From: Lichenostomus cassidix
Lineage: Eukaryota > Chordata > Aves > Passeriformes > Meliphagidae
Direction of reading: 5' to 3'
DNA length: 64,000 bases
NCBI GenBank assembly: GCA_008360975.2
Contig: CM039211.1
Location: 69,957,965 to 70,021,964 of the forward strand
Position 1 is the stretch's first letter. Each line of letters starts with the position of its first letter. Below are positions 21,785 through 35,664 of the stretch, in pieces. The notes under the pieces are model-generated. The model saw only the letters and a list, made by a program, of their open reading frames with translations. It was not told the origin of the DNA and did not search any database. The translations under genes and the position numbers were made by a program.

Positions 21785-24700
21785 TGGTGGTCATGCCTAG
21801 CTCATGTTCTCGGAGTTTATCTGGACACCTGTGGGAAAATGACATAAGGTCTGAGAAGTGCAATCATATATTCTTAAGCTTCAAAGGCCCCACATGCCTT
21901 TTGTCATGCGTTGCTTTTTCTCTGTTAGAAGCACAGAGCTGCATCCCCTTTTATTAGGGATAACAGCACCTCCTTTCCCTAGATGTGCTACACTATCCAG
22001 TGGATGCAAAACCCCAGGGTACCTCCACACTCTCTAGGCAGTGTAAATCTTTCGCTTCAGGAACACTGAAAATGACAGGAAATGGCAGGAACACTGGGGT
22101 CACATCCCACATCAGGAAAATGCTGCATCTTTTCTGTCAGCACCCACTGCCTTGTGAGAGCCATGGGGAGCTGTGTCACCTGGGCAGGGCATCCAGCACA
22201 GGGCTGTGCAGCAGCAGTTCCATCAGAAATGTTGATAACCTGCAAGTCGGTAGACTTTGCGGTGAAATGACATTACCACTGCTTTGATGAGGAAAAGGCT
22301 TTTGCTTAAGTAATGACATCAATCTTAAATAGATCTGACAATACTGCTTGCCAATGGTGGAGCTTAAAGGGCTTTCCATGGGAAGCTGGGATCAGCAGCC
22401 TGATGTAAAGTGAATTTCCCAGCTCAGCAGCAGAACTAGGAGCAGAATTAAAGTCCTTTGAATTACAGGGCATCTTTCTTTGGGCAATACTGGTGTGTCC
22501 CTCTCTAAAGTGTCGCACTCCTTCACCTTGATCTATGTGTGATCATACCCCTAAAACAAAAGCCATGTGACAAATGTTTGTGGCAAGAGCCTGTTCAAAT
22601 GCTTCCAGCACATCCTGGCATGGTTTATTACCATATGTATCCTGCTTGTTAGACAGCTAAGAAGGACTTTCTTGCAGTTAAAGTATGTGACACAGATAAA
22701 GCCAGATTAAAATTGCACCTCTGCTACCAATCTCCTTTCTGATGCTGGGCATGGATCTTAATTTATCAGACCTACTAACCATACAGCAGGGAAAGCATCA
22801 TGCAGCCCTGGTGAAGAGAGCTATTTGTAACAGCAGATACAAACAAATGCAGATTATAAATTCATTTTGTTTCTACAGAACAATGAGATAATTTTAGAAG
22901 TGCAAATAGCAGAACTCTTTATTTTTTACAATCAAACAATTGAGTATTGTTCAAAATTTCCTGTCTCAAATCAAGATGGAAATACAAAAAAAGATTTTGC
23001 TGGACATAGATAAGAGTGGTGTTTACATCTATATGAAGAAAAGGAACAGTTTTGCCCATTGCACAAAACTGGACAGGAATCTTCAGTCTTTGCTTTTGCC
23101 ATCTGAAATGTGTCAGCTCTGTACAAGTTCAGCAGCAAGCACAAACAAGGTTGAACTGACATAAAAGCTACTTCGGCTTTGTTGTTTAAAGATATAGCAA
23201 GTTCTGAAAAGAAAATCTTAACTGCCCTGGGCTTCAAGCTCCCTGAACCACATGCTTAGGAGATGTTGCAGACCTCAAGTTACAATTTTGTTTTTAGCTA
23301 TGCCAAACTGTCTGCTGTTCTGGCAAAGAATACGAGAGGAGGAACAGAGTTGCAGAGAAATAAAGCTAAGTTTGGGAAGCATATATCTTTCTTGTCTGGA
23401 TCTTTTATGGCTAGTAGGATTACATGTGATGAGTGCTTTCACAGTTAAGACCAGACTGTGTTCTCAGAGCTGTGTGCTGTGGCATTGGACTCCTCTGTAC
23501 CCCCTTCAAATGCAGAATTAATTGCATTTGGGGAAGGAGTGTTTCTTAGCCTCTGTGAAGGGAAGAAGAATTTGTAAGTGTTGTGCAAAATAATGTCTGG
23601 GGAATGTCTGCTTGTCTGTGGTGCAGGTGCTTCTTTGCCTCTTTCTGTGTGGAAAGGAGAGTTGGGTACTTGTCAGTATTTCTGCCTGAGTCTGTATGTC
23701 TCTCTCACTGATAATGAAGGGCCTTCAACAAGCTGCAATGAGTTCTACTACATTCATTCTTCACTTTTATATTCTCCTGACTTTTACAGGTGTTCTTTGA
23801 AAAATTGCATTAGGGATTTTATGATATTTAGAGCTGTCAGGGTTCTTCTATCCTCTCCTCTCTGAGGCTAGGCAATTGCTGCACAAACATAAAAATAAGG
23901 TGAGAAGGTCACTGTTTCTTTCCATGTTCTCTGACAATAGTTTCCTTCTCCCTGTCCTCTTTATTTTCCCCTTATTTACACCTCTCCTCTTACCCTGGAG
24001 CTTAATCATGCTGTCAAATACACCTAGATTTTAGGCTTTTTTAGGTCTCAACTCTAGCAGAACCCTAGATATCATGTTTTAGAAAGGAAGCTTTCTGTTA
24101 ACACGTCCCACTGGAGGTGTAACTTAGAGCTTGTTAATAGATTCACATTGCCTGCACCATGGTTTGGATTATCTGTAGGTTAAGGATCCAAACCACTTCC
24201 TTGTTCTCAGCTGAAATTCATTCACAAAGTAAACCTGGGCATGCACACTGGGTAGCAGATCTGATGTCCTCCAACAAGGTTGTTATCAGGTCATGTAGAA
24301 GACCAGGATCCTGAGGAGCTTCACAATGCACCCTACGAGGTACATTTGGAGAGAAGAACAGAAATTATAGCTGAAATATTAGCAGCGCTGCTGATTGCAT
24401 GTTTTCCATGTTTCAGCACAAAGCTGAAGCTGGATCTGGGGATTGCAACAGGGACAAGCCAACTAATGACCTCCATAGCACAACACACTGCAGGGAGGGA
24501 TGAGGTGAGGAGAAGCGAGAAGTGGTTGAGTCACTTCAGATTTGACCATGTCTAATCTGCAGCAAACAGGAGGGTTGCACTCATGGCAAGTGGTGGTGGT
24601 GGTCCCTCTCAGCAGCCTCATCTCCTCCTTCCTCCCTCTGTTTCAGCTCCTCCTTCCTCCCTCTGGCCCAGCAGAGCAGCACCAGTGCTGCTCAGCATCT

Positions 24701-27700
24701 CCTTGCCCTCACCCTCTTGGTGAAGATGTTAATTTCCTCACCTCCTCTCCTTTCCCTGCTGTTAGAGAGGCTGAAAACAGGAGCTCCTCCAGGGCTTCCT
24801 GCAAAACCTTGAGCCCATGTGACATAGTCCTCCTGAGTGTTTAATGCACAAATCTTCACTCCTGTCCTGAACACTGAATTCAGGGTATTTCCAGAAGAGG
24901 CTGTGGTTAAAGGCAATGAATTATCACTGGGACAAGAAAATATGGAAACCAGTGAAAACTAGCATCCAGATATTAATTGGCTAAAAATCAAACTGTAGCC
25001 ATTCAAGAACTGAGAACTCTGAATCCTGCAGGAAAAAAAAAGAAAGTATCTAGACCAAACTAAAAGAAATGGTCAAAATATTACCCTGCAGACTTGAAAA
25101 AGCAGGAAAACAAAGATGATCTCCATATCCTGCTGAAGAAATTGTACAATAAGATGGGCTTCCCTCCCCTTCATCAACTATTCAAAACTGTTTACCAAAT
25201 ATATGTATTTTCTCCAATAAAACCATGGTGTGAATTTAGCTTGTGAGCAGATGGTTGTAAGTACATAAAATTTAAAATCTGAAATTCAAGATGGTGTGAG
25301 CAGACACATAAATCATACGATATGTTTTTCTGATTGGATGAGCAAACCACAACTCTTAAAACCAGACTTCCATTGCAAATAGCAGCATTTTGTGAAATTC
25401 ACCTTCTGTTAGTATTTTTTAATAGTTGTCTAAAATTAGCTGTTCCCAGGAACAGCCCAGCCAGCAAACTCATTAACTAAAATAAATGCAGAAAACAAAC
25501 ACAGAGTGGGGGCTAACCTAGTCACTGAGACCTTGTTTTATAAATTTGAGTAAATATTAGTAGAGCACTTAAAACAGAGTTTGTCCAGCTCTATCAAAAG
25601 TTCATGTGTGTTACAATTGTGCAGGGAAAATAAAATAAATTTTAAAAACCCCACACAAATCTTCTCTGTGTGAGAAAACACAGTTGAGGAAAGCATAGCC
25701 TCATGAATAACATTGACAAGTCAAATAATGAAATGTACATTCTTTTCACACAAGTCCTCACTCACAAAAACTTCATCTTTGTGCAAATAACATTGAATAT
25801 TTTGATGAGACTGTAGAGCTAACTGGATTATTATCTTGAACTTCAGATGCTTGCCTGAGAACTTATACCTAGAGTTATCTGACAGAATAAAGAAAAACAA
25901 ACCCAAAAATCTGCTCACCTGTGCTCCCCCCTCTCCTCCATCAAGCCCTATACTACTTTGTCCCTCTTTTACAGAGGCTCATGAAGCTTCCCCCTGTTTA
26001 AACACATCAAACTTTGTGTGTCGTTATTTTAGATGGTGAAGATATTTTCACCAGAAAATCTCAAAATTTAAAATCTGTCTTCTGGCACTAGGCTATAGTT
26101 TCCATAAGGAAATTTCATTTCAACGTAAAGATTTGTGGTTATGGCAATGCCGTGATGCAAGAAATTGGGGTTCAGAATCTGGATTTTTATATGCTAGCAA
26201 TTATTTGTAGACCGTGATGTTGACAGAATTTCATTAGGTTAGGTGTCATAATGACAATACTATATGTATTATAACCACCTCTGAGGTTAAAGAAACAAAT
26301 CCCAGTTAAGGTTTCCTGAGGTATTGCAGGTGAAGTAGGAGAATCCAAGATATTACTGTTTATGGTGACATTTCTTACATTAATCTCCTCCTTTTAGAAG
26401 AATTAATTCCATGTGGGGCAAAACATACTAGTATTTTCTGGAGGGAGCATTTGGACATTTCTGTCTCTTTAAAAGTGAACTTGGAATTGCTTTGGCAGAC
26501 ACCTGATTCCTTTCAGCAGGTCTCCACATTTCTCCTGGAACTGGTTCCACTCAGATAAAAAACAAACGAATAAAGCAGCTTCTCTCAAGGTTGGGGAAGA
26601 GATAAGAGCTCTCAGGATCAGGCATGAAAAAAGTGTATCAGGTAGACCTAAAATTAGAGCCTCTTATCTTCAAAGACAGCCCCAGCATACAGATGTGTGA
26701 GGATTTAGACATCCAGCTAAAGTAAAAATGGAAACTAATGAGCAATTTTACATGAATTTCAATTTATGCTAAGGTCTATAAATGTTATTTAATTTTATTT
26801 TGTGTATGTTTTTTTTTAAATTAAATCACCCCGTTTCACTCTATCCTTTGACCTTATGTCAGCTGGGTCAGAGTAAAGGTCCTTGTTATTTTGTGACCCC
26901 AGAGAAGATGTTTGATTTCCTTGTTAATCCCTGCCTCACAAGAGGAGTCCAGCTGGCCATAACCATTGTCCTGCTTATAGGTGAAGAAAGAGCTTATAAA
27001 CAAGCCATGTAGTGATGGAAGGTTGTTATAAAAGCCATCCTTGTTGATGTTTTTTATCATGGTTCTCCTTCTGTAAAGATTTTCATCTCAATCTTTCCTT
27101 GGGAAGTAATCCAAGAAGTAAAGTGTGTAAAAGTCTCTGGAAAAAATAGTGGTAGTAACTGGCAGAGGATCATCAGCCAGGCATGTTTCCTGGCTTAAAA
27201 CTACCAGCCCAAATTCTTCCCCTAGGCTTGAAACTGATGGGCAGTCAGCACCAGTGAGTCTTTTGTTTGTCAGGGGAGGGTGGCTGTTTAACAACTCAAG
27301 GATACATTTGATGAACAGGGACTGGCTGCACCCATGAAAGCAAAAGCACACTGAACCAAAAAAACCACGCAAAACCAGGGAGCTCTACAAGCATTTTTGT
27401 ACCAAACTGCCCACAGAAACTGTATAACCATCTCTATTAACAGAACACAAGCCTTCTGCTAATGGGGCCAGATCCAAGTCCTAGCCTCTTGTTATCAACT
27501 TGCTATGAGAACTTGTGTGAACACTAGCTTGGTACAATATTTTGCCCATTATGGTGTCAGTTTAAAAGTGGGACAGCAGCAAAAGCCTTGAAAACACAGA
27601 CATGGGTCAAAAACAAAGAAGCCAGAACTTCAAACACCTCACTGATGGGCAGCTGCTGGTTGTTGAAGCAGCACAACCTCAAGAGCTGCAATAAGAGTAC

Positions 27701-28806
27701 ATAAGAGGGAAGGAGAAGATGTGGCAACTCAGAGAGGGACAAAAGAGATGCCAGGCAAACAATGGGAGAGGCCACCTATCTCAGACTGGGAGTGTAGCAT
27801 CCCCCTGCCACATTTGGGGAGCAAGAAGACAAGAGCTGGAGGCTGAGTGTTGGGCACATCTAGAAAACCAACACTTTATAGCAGGATATGTTCTCCGATG
27901 TGGAAGTGGGGAACCCTTGTAAGAGAACTTGACCCCCCTAACCCATATATCAAAATCACCAAAGGCTACAGTCCTCAGCTCAAACTGCAGTGACATGAGC
28001 TCCATGGCACTGTGTACTCATACTTAATTTAGGATTGATGGCTAAGCATTAACTGTGTTGAATATGCAGTGACAATAATTGTTAATGAGTAGGAATAAAC
28101 CATTAAAATAATATGTATTGTTAATGAACATCAATCTGGTAGAGTTCTCTTTTAAAGTTTAAATTGATTTGATTGATCAGTCTTCTAAATATTCCCATCA
28201 CATCAGTCTCCTGCTCCCTGAGATAGTGCTATGCATATATACACATATACACTGACATATACGTATTTTTATATATATTCAATTGCAACATGTAAATGAC
28301 AGAAATAGAAGCGTTAAACACATCTTACAGAAATGTAAGTGAGAATGATAATCATTCCAAATTATTGAGGAGCTTGTTAAGTATCTGCAACTTAACTGCT
28401 AGGAATGTAAATAATGATCTTTATGTGAGGTAAATTTTTATCAGCAGATGCACAGCATAAAGTGTGATCATGAGCTTTTTTTTTTTTTTTCCATTTTTTC
28501 CATGACAGGATACAGAACCAGTCTGGGTTCTCACAATTAAACTATTTTGGGTTGTGTCAAGATAGACTGTTAGCCATAATGTTACTAAATAATCTTTGTT
28601 CAGCAACCTCAATAAGTAATAGTTGTGTTTATATTAAAAGTGGTAAATTTGACTCCTCTTCCATGGCAAGCCCAACACTCCAGAACACATATTATTTAAT
28701 TATACTGAACCATGGTCAGAATAGAGCAAATCATAGTAAGCTTACTTTGCCACATTCATTGACATGTATTTAGTTCTTGGTCACGTGGACTTGTATTGAT
28801 GTATCT
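21785..28806. other. Unique DNA, no gene seen
   Basis: Seven kilobases with no recognised exon, RNA gene or transposon. A C/T-rich stretch with a repeated CCTCCTTCCTCCCTCTG word lies at 24627-24665. A 22-bp T tract lies near 28478-28492. A TATA-rich stretch lies at 28238-28280. Open frames are all under 100 codons and lack familiar sequence. Confidence 0.4.
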
Positions 28807-29028
28807 TTTATGTTGGGTGGGAGTGTGGATCTGCTGGAGGGCAGGAAGGCTCTGCAGAGGGATCTGGACAGGCTGGATCCATGGGCTGAGGCCAGTGCTG
28901 TGAGGGGCAGCAGGGCCAAGTGCTGGACATGGTTTAACAGTGGGCTTAGCTGCGTTAGATCTGTAGTTCATTTCAAGGATCTTAAGGGATTTTTCCAACT
29001 TTTGGCTGAAAAAATTCTCTGATTCTAT
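28807..29028 (+). mobile_element. CR1 LINE 3' fragment with internal deletion
   Basis: Blocks TGGATCTGCTGGAGGGCAGG (28827-28846), GAGGGATCTGGACAGGCTGG (28857-28876) and GCAGGGCCAAGTGCTGGAC (28909-28927) are CR1. The sequence then jumps to the terminal part (TTTAACAGTGGGCTTAG, 28932-28948) and ends AAATTCTCTGATTCTATG at 29012-29029. The normal several-hundred-bp stretch between is missing, so it carries an internal deletion. Confidence 0.82.
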
Positions 29029-31170
29029 GTTGAGCTAACCATATAGACTTCTGTATAGATTTGCTTTACAAAGAGATTTGATGAATGTGTTTCACCTGAC
29101 TCATTTTATGAATAGATGATCTTTTTCTCTGAAGTCCCAGACTCCCTAGAAAGATGTGTCTAAATGTTCTGGGCATATTAAGGTCATTTCCTACCAAGGA
29201 GATGCAAACATCATTTGGCTGGTCTATGTTAAACACTGGTTTTTTTGTTCGTTTTTTTTTTTTTTCAAATATAAAGAAATATAAGCGAGCTTCAAAACTA
29301 AACGGTTTTCCTTTTTTTTTTTCAATTCTTGCTTGCATTCAAAAATCTGAGGCAGGAGGCCAGATTTTTGTTTCTCAGTTCACTGAAGCATTCTTGTCGA
29401 TACAAAGGACAAGGAAGGTGATTTATTGGTAAAGAAACTTCCAGCTTCTCAGCTGAGAGCAAACTGTCATTTTCCTCTGCTCTCCTTCTGCTGTAGCCAT
29501 TTGTTATGAGGGGTACACCACATTGCTTGCACTTGGTTAATATCTTCCTTATCACTCTTGGATGGGAGTTCAAAGAATTAATTTTCCATGCTGTGGATAC
29601 CTTTAGATTCATGGGAAGAGGCTGGAGTTGTAAAACATCAAGTCCAGTGTAAAGCTGGAGACAATCTATGGGCCATATTCTATCTCTGCTGATGGATAAA
29701 GTTTGGATGAGATAGTCTTCTGCCCTAAAGTGAATCAGTGCAGAAAACGGCCCAGGTTTCCTTTGGAATAATAAATAATTCATCCAAAATATTCATAGCT
29801 GTGAGCTGATGTCCAACCATGCTTTAGAACCTAAGCATGAAACCACAAGTACAATCAGAATGTAGCAAATGTGTTGATGCTTTGTGGGTTGTATGTGTGC
29901 CTGGTGACCAAGTCTCCAGGATTCATTGTAGGTCCAAACTTTAGACTCACTGGCATAAATGTTTCTGACTTCAGTATAACAAGCCTGATAACGAAAGCCT
30001 TGCAGAAAAAATTAGACAACTGTGAACTGGATAATTGAAGATTTTGTCTGTGAGTATTTGAGATAAGGAGTGCAATAATAAAATTTGTCTGAACGTATTG
30101 AGTAGACTTGCTGCAGTTTATGCCTAATCATATATTTAGCAACATTTGCAAACAAGATCAGCAATTACACAGCTAAATGAAACCAGCACGTGTCTGGCTA
30201 TGCCATAGAGTTTATAAGTAAAGAAAAACAATCTAAGATTTTTAGATTCAGCTGAAGAAAGAGGATGCAAGAAAAGAGGGCTCTTAATATCATACCAGCA
30301 AAGCAGTCAGATCATCTGGCCTGTTGGTTGAAGCAATATTTTTGTAAACATTTCAAATTAGCCATGCAAGTTTTCTTTTAATTAAATTTTAATCATTACA
30401 GGTGCACAACACTTTTATTTTCCTTGAAGTTGAACTGGTCAAAGCAACATTTATAGCTGAGGCAAATACCTCTGGCTTTTCAGAATCCGGTAGAGAATCC
30501 TTTAGTGTAGTAGCCATAAAACCCAAAAGATAAACACAGGAGACTGACAAGTGTTGATCATTTACATGAAAACACTGGAAATTATGGTATAGTTGTTTGA
30601 AAAAGAATAGATAAAAAGAATAGCAGAGCTGTAACCCACTCTAGGTGAGCTTTACCAGAACACAGGCAGCTCTTTTTGAATATGTACAGATACACATGTG
30701 TTCAATGAAAACTTTTGTTAAACTTAAATAAAAATTATTGACTCCAGTGGGAAAGAGATTTGAGTTTTCAAGGTACAAAACCTGCTTCAAATACACATTT
30801 GGACTGTTTTGTCCCTCCCTGTCAAACTTCTCCTCTAGTTCAATGTCCACTTGTGTTACAAGAAAAAAAAAGGAAAAAAAAAATCCTCTAGTCACACTTT
30901 TACTTTGGACTAATGTTCTCCTGTGTGAAAGAGTATTTTTTCTCTTCCCACATAGGAGAATGACCAAGGACTGATTGACATCCTTAGCAGAATGGCAACC
31001 TTTCAGCTCCAGACTTGCAGACGTTCCTCTACTCCTCAGAGCCCCTGCCCTAGAGGCATTTGGCTGTCTTGTTTATTTGATTGTGGTCAGATAAGAAGAC
31101 TGAGCTTTGATAGACAGCTGTTCTCCTGCTAGACACTAATAGATTTGATCTGTTTTGTTTGCCTGTAGGG
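29029..31170. other. Unique DNA, no gene seen
   Basis: Two T tracts lie at 29240-29266 and 29311-29322. A 153-codon minus-strand open frame at 29322-29783 begins with ATG but has no recognised domain. Given the length of the window it is compatible with chance. A dense group of transcription-factor-like words lies at 31070-31120 (FOX-like, RUNX-like, GATA-like, TCF/LEF-like and an E-box). Confidence 0.4.
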
Positions 31171-31260
31171 CTTTTTGTTTGTTTGTTGGGGTTTCTTTTT
31201 CTTTTTTTTTTCTGTTTTTTGTTTTGTTTTGTTTTTGTTTGTTTTGTTTTTTTTAATTTG
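31171..31260. repeat. G/T-rich low-complexity tract (TTTTG)n
   Basis: Plus-strand runs of T with GTTTT and GTTTG units. It is simple sequence and its Phe-rich open frame is not a gene. Confidence 0.9.
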
Positions 31261-31300
31261 TTGTCATTTTTATTATGGACTCATATTTTATTTTGGAATG

Positions 31301-31345
31301 TTTATTATATTATAGAGGATTTATTATATTATAGAGGATTATATT
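31301..31345. repeat. 19-bp exact tandem duplication
   Basis: TTTATTATATTATAGAGGA occurs at 31301-31319 and again at 31320-31338, followed by a partial third unit (TTATATTATAT). It looks like recent replication slippage. Confidence 0.9.
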
Positions 31346-34300
31346 ATATAAGTGCTTGGAAAATTCTGGTGTTCATGAGAGATGGGAAAGGGCATTTCAA
31401 TTTTTCATTGAATTTTATAAGTTGAAAGGTGAAAATTTGGAATTCAATTGAGGTATACACAACTTTCTGTTGTGTCAGTAAGCAGAACTTGGTGCAAGAC
31501 TTAAAAAAAGTATTTGATCCTTAAAAATTTTTATTTCTGTGTGACAGTCTGATCTCCCATTCCTGATTTTTTTTTCTCTCAGAATAGTTTTTCTGAGTTC
31601 AGGGGCATTGAGGATGTTTATCTCAATCAGAAGACAGCTTCCTCTGTTGTCTGCTGTTCTCAGTGCCTTGCTGAGACCAGAACCTGAGCAAGGCTTGGTG
31701 GTGTTTGCATGGAAAGGTGCAGAAAGATGGACTTCCTTTTGCACTTATTCTAAAAAGAACAGGCTGAGTGAAAGCCACTGGAGACTCCAGCAGAGGTCTA
31801 ATATGAGCACTAATACCTTTAGTTTCTTCATATCAAGAATCTACCTTGTGCTTTTTTTGCAGTAAGGGACTATTTATGCAGATAGCATGAAAATTTTATT
31901 ATAAAAAAAGAAAATTCTGCAGATTTGGTGAGTTAAGCTCTTGTCCAGCTTCCTGGGACCTTGATTTTCACTTTGAATCCCGCTGTGTGATGACATGGTT
32001 GCATCAGAGGAAAACCTATGAGAAGCATGGACTCAGGTAAGATGTAACTTTCTGTTTTTATCTGTGCTGCTTAATCATCACAGAGATTTCTCCTCTCTAA
32101 ACTGTTTTCTCTTCTTTTTTCAAGTAACTTTTGTTAATAATTGGCACCAGTAAGGGAAGGTGCATAGTCTGAAGTGACATTATCATCAAGTACCATTATA
32201 TTCAAAATGTGGGACTACTTCTCCTCTTAGGCTTGAATAAATAAATTTTAACCTTTCTGCAAAGTTGAGGGAGCTACAGGTGTGAGAGTGTAAGAGGGGC
32301 ACAGAGCAGTGTTTATGCCAAGATGATACTTTATCCTCCTCAGACTTACTCTTGATGTCATTTCTTGCCAGCTGTTGACTTGCTAACCAAGGCAAAACAT
32401 CCTTATTAAATCCTATTTGATTTTTCACTGCAATTACCAACACAAGCAGAGAAAAAATGTTTCTGTCTTTCATTGCTGACTATCAACATCATTGCAGTGC
32501 CTTTCCCTTGGGCTCCAAAGATGTGAGTCGAGTGTGCATTAAAGGATGGCCCTAGGAAAGAGATGACACTGGAATGCACCCTTTCAAGATTAGCCCTAAA
32601 GACTTGACTTTCCTTTCTTACCTCAGCCACAGTAAATGCACAATAAAATGAAGGAATGAGTCTGAGTTTCCTACTCTTCCTCTTTGAAGCTCTTTCACTG
32701 CCTCTTTCCTGCCCACCTGACATTTGGGGAGCAGAGTAGCAAAATCCCATTTATTTCTGCATGTGTAAGGAATATTATTTACACTCCATCTCATGGGAGT
32801 TGTTCAAGTCACTGCATAAGGCATAGCGTGCATAGATGAATCCTGAATTGCCCATCACTCTCAAATAATATGAGGATGATCTATAAAAGTACATATAAAT
32901 CAAACGATGGAAATTCCCCAGGCTCCATATTCTGTGGGCCAGTCCTTGTAGTACAACAAAATTCCTGTGTCAAATATATCTGTCTCTGAGGTACAGTTGA
33001 AACTTTAAAGCATTAACATTCTAGTGGAATATGGTTATGAGGGGACAGACATGAGTACAGACAGAAAACCCTCTGGAATAAGATTTTTTTCTGAAATAAA
33101 AAGGGTCATGGATAATATATGGAGGAGGGGAAGATCAGGTCATCCCTTTAGACGACATTTTTCTTCTTTTGTGTGCTGAAATGTATTTATTTACACACAA
33201 AAAATCATTCTTTAATGGGACTGAGAAAAGCCTCTTGGCACACTGAGACAGATCTCTTTTTTATTAATTTTACAGCAAAAGGTCAAAACTATATCTATTA
33301 AGTATATTTATACAGGAAAGTGCTAGACATACTCGATTACATAATGAGATTGACATCCGTGTCTTGTGAGATAATGATCTTGAGACACAGTCCTGATGTA
33401 GCTCTGATCAAGTTAATAGAATTGACTTTGGACCCCTTTGTTTCCTCCAAGCTCTTAACCCAAAATGAATTGGGTTAATCTTTCAAGAAAGCTGTCTTAA
33501 TTTTAGATGCTTTATTTGAGAGTGTGGGCTGTGGTGTCTGAGATTCCTTTTGTTTCTCTGGTAAAAGGGATTGCTTAGACTTGTGCTTTGCTGAAACGCA
33601 GCTGCATTTTTAATTTTTTTTTTTAAAGGCAGATTTTTTGGGGGGGACATAAGAAGACTCCAGGCAAGAAAAACAATGCAACTAGAAGAAAGCAAAGGTC
33701 TTTGTTCAGATATGAAATCAAATTTAAAAAAAATAATTCAAAGGAAGGATTGCTTACCTGAAAGTTTTCCTCACCATTTGGCAGAATCCAAGATAACTCC
33801 GCTATTAATTATTTTATGGACAATAAACACTCTATTATACTTTTTGTTCTAATCTAGTCTATTATTCTGAAGCCCATCAGAACAAGAAATCCATATTCCT
33901 GTTCTGCAACTGGTACTGACCTTTGTTTAAACTCTTTGCCACATGTTGGCATTTTAAGGCTTGCACCCACCTCCCACCAACAGCCAAGCATTTTGTCATT
34001 TAAGACCCTTAAATGGTTTGTGACCTCTAGGTAACCTGGATGGATGTTTAACTTTTTAGGGACATCAAATAAAATGCATTTTCACTATTTATTGCATTTA
34101 CAGATACACCCACGTTTAACAATCTCTGTTGTCTACTGGAAATTCAATGCTTAACTGGCTTCAAAATGCTGACTTTATGCGTAGGGAAAAAACAAAACAA
34201 AACCAAAAACACAATACTGTCTTATCTATTAAATATGCAATATTCCTTTTAGGCTGAAGCTTTCTGAGATAACCCAAATTTAGCAAGAATGTGTTGAAGC

Positions 34301-35597
34301 TTTGATCTCACCTAAATTTATCCATATAAGAGCTGCAAATTTAGTCTTATCTTATTTAATCATTAATCTGGGCTTCCTCTGTAGACCAAAGAGGGAGTAC
34401 AACATGTTCACAGCATCACATATCTCATGTTAAAACAGAGTGACTGATCTTGTGGATGTGCTGGTTTCTCTCCACCAAATGAATTTAGAGGGTATTTCAT
34501 TGTTTGCTTAAGATGAGGTAAAAATTGGTTTAGAAGGCCAAAGTTAAATGATATGAATATCATTTCAAGACAAAGGGTTTAAAAACTAGGAGTAAGACTC
34601 TCAAACACCCCAAGATTTAAATGTTGCAGCAAATTTTCTTGGTGGTTTGCACCTCTACATGCCCAGTCCCTCTGAGAGCCTCAATGTCCTCTTTCAGTTG
34701 GGTATCCAAATCCATACATACAGATGTTGAAGTTAATTTCTAAGAATTTACAAGCTCACTTTCACTGGGATTTGAGGACACAACACTTCTGTGACCCCCC
34801 CAGACTTTGCTTTCTTGGTATTTTGAATGCTTCAGAGAAGGGAACCAAGTGCCAGATTTTGGATGTCAGATCCTAACTTTGGCCTCTTGAAATAACCCAC
34901 CCAGTGCTGCAGAGCTTCTGCTGGGAAACAGGGCTGGGCTTGAGAAGGTTCTTGGTTAATCTTCTGTAGATGCACTCATGCTCCAGATTTACTCCTTCAT
35001 CCAGAGATGAAGGTTTCCAAAGATCTCTGATAAATTCCATATTGTGAAGACCTCCATATTGCTTTTCGTTGCTAAAGGATGCAAAAAACGTAAAGCATCT
35101 GAGAGTTCACACCCAAGTCAGTGGCTTGCAAGTGTAAAGAAAGACTCTAAAAGGTTATTTTCATAAAACAAAGGAAGCGAGTTAAATGTTTTCTGCACAT
35201 AATTGAAAAATTGTCTCAGCAATAAAAGATACAGAACAGGGGGAGCAATGGCATGTAAACAACCAATCAACTTGAGACCTGCTCTATCTTCATCCAACAA
35301 TAATACCTGGACTGTTAAATCTCTCTCACAGGTGCTTTATTTTCCTTTACAGCACTGCACTGTATTTTGCCTTCTATATCTGGTACTGAAAACACATTCT
35401 TCTTTTCCTCCTGATAAAATGATGGAGTTTACTGGGTTTCATACTAATACAGAAAGAAATAAAACAGCAGTAATACCACCTAAGTGGGAAGGATTTCACA
35501 GTACCAGGACATTCATCTGGATCTGTAAATACCAGTTATAAATACTGCAGTATAAACTGAGATATATGACCAATTCTGCAATTTTTTAAGTTATAAT
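31346..35597. other. Unique DNA, no gene seen
   Basis: No exon, RNA gene or transposon is recognised. A T/A/G homopolymer patch lies at 33608-33647, and an A/C-rich patch at 34184-34212. Confidence 0.4.
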
Positions 35598-35664
35598 AAA
35601 TAGATAGATAGATAGATGATAGATAGAGATATAGATTATATAGATATATAGATAGACAGATAAA
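35598..35664. repeat. (GATA)n microsatellite
   Basis: AGAT/GATA units with ATAGATTATAT interruptions over about 67 bp. Such tracts are often polymorphic; this one is interrupted and probably older. Confidence 0.92.

Noticed and set aside
29322..29783. 153-codon minus-strand frame starting with ATG
   Set aside because: No domain or family likeness; this length is expected by chance among six frames of 64 kb. A protein search would decide.
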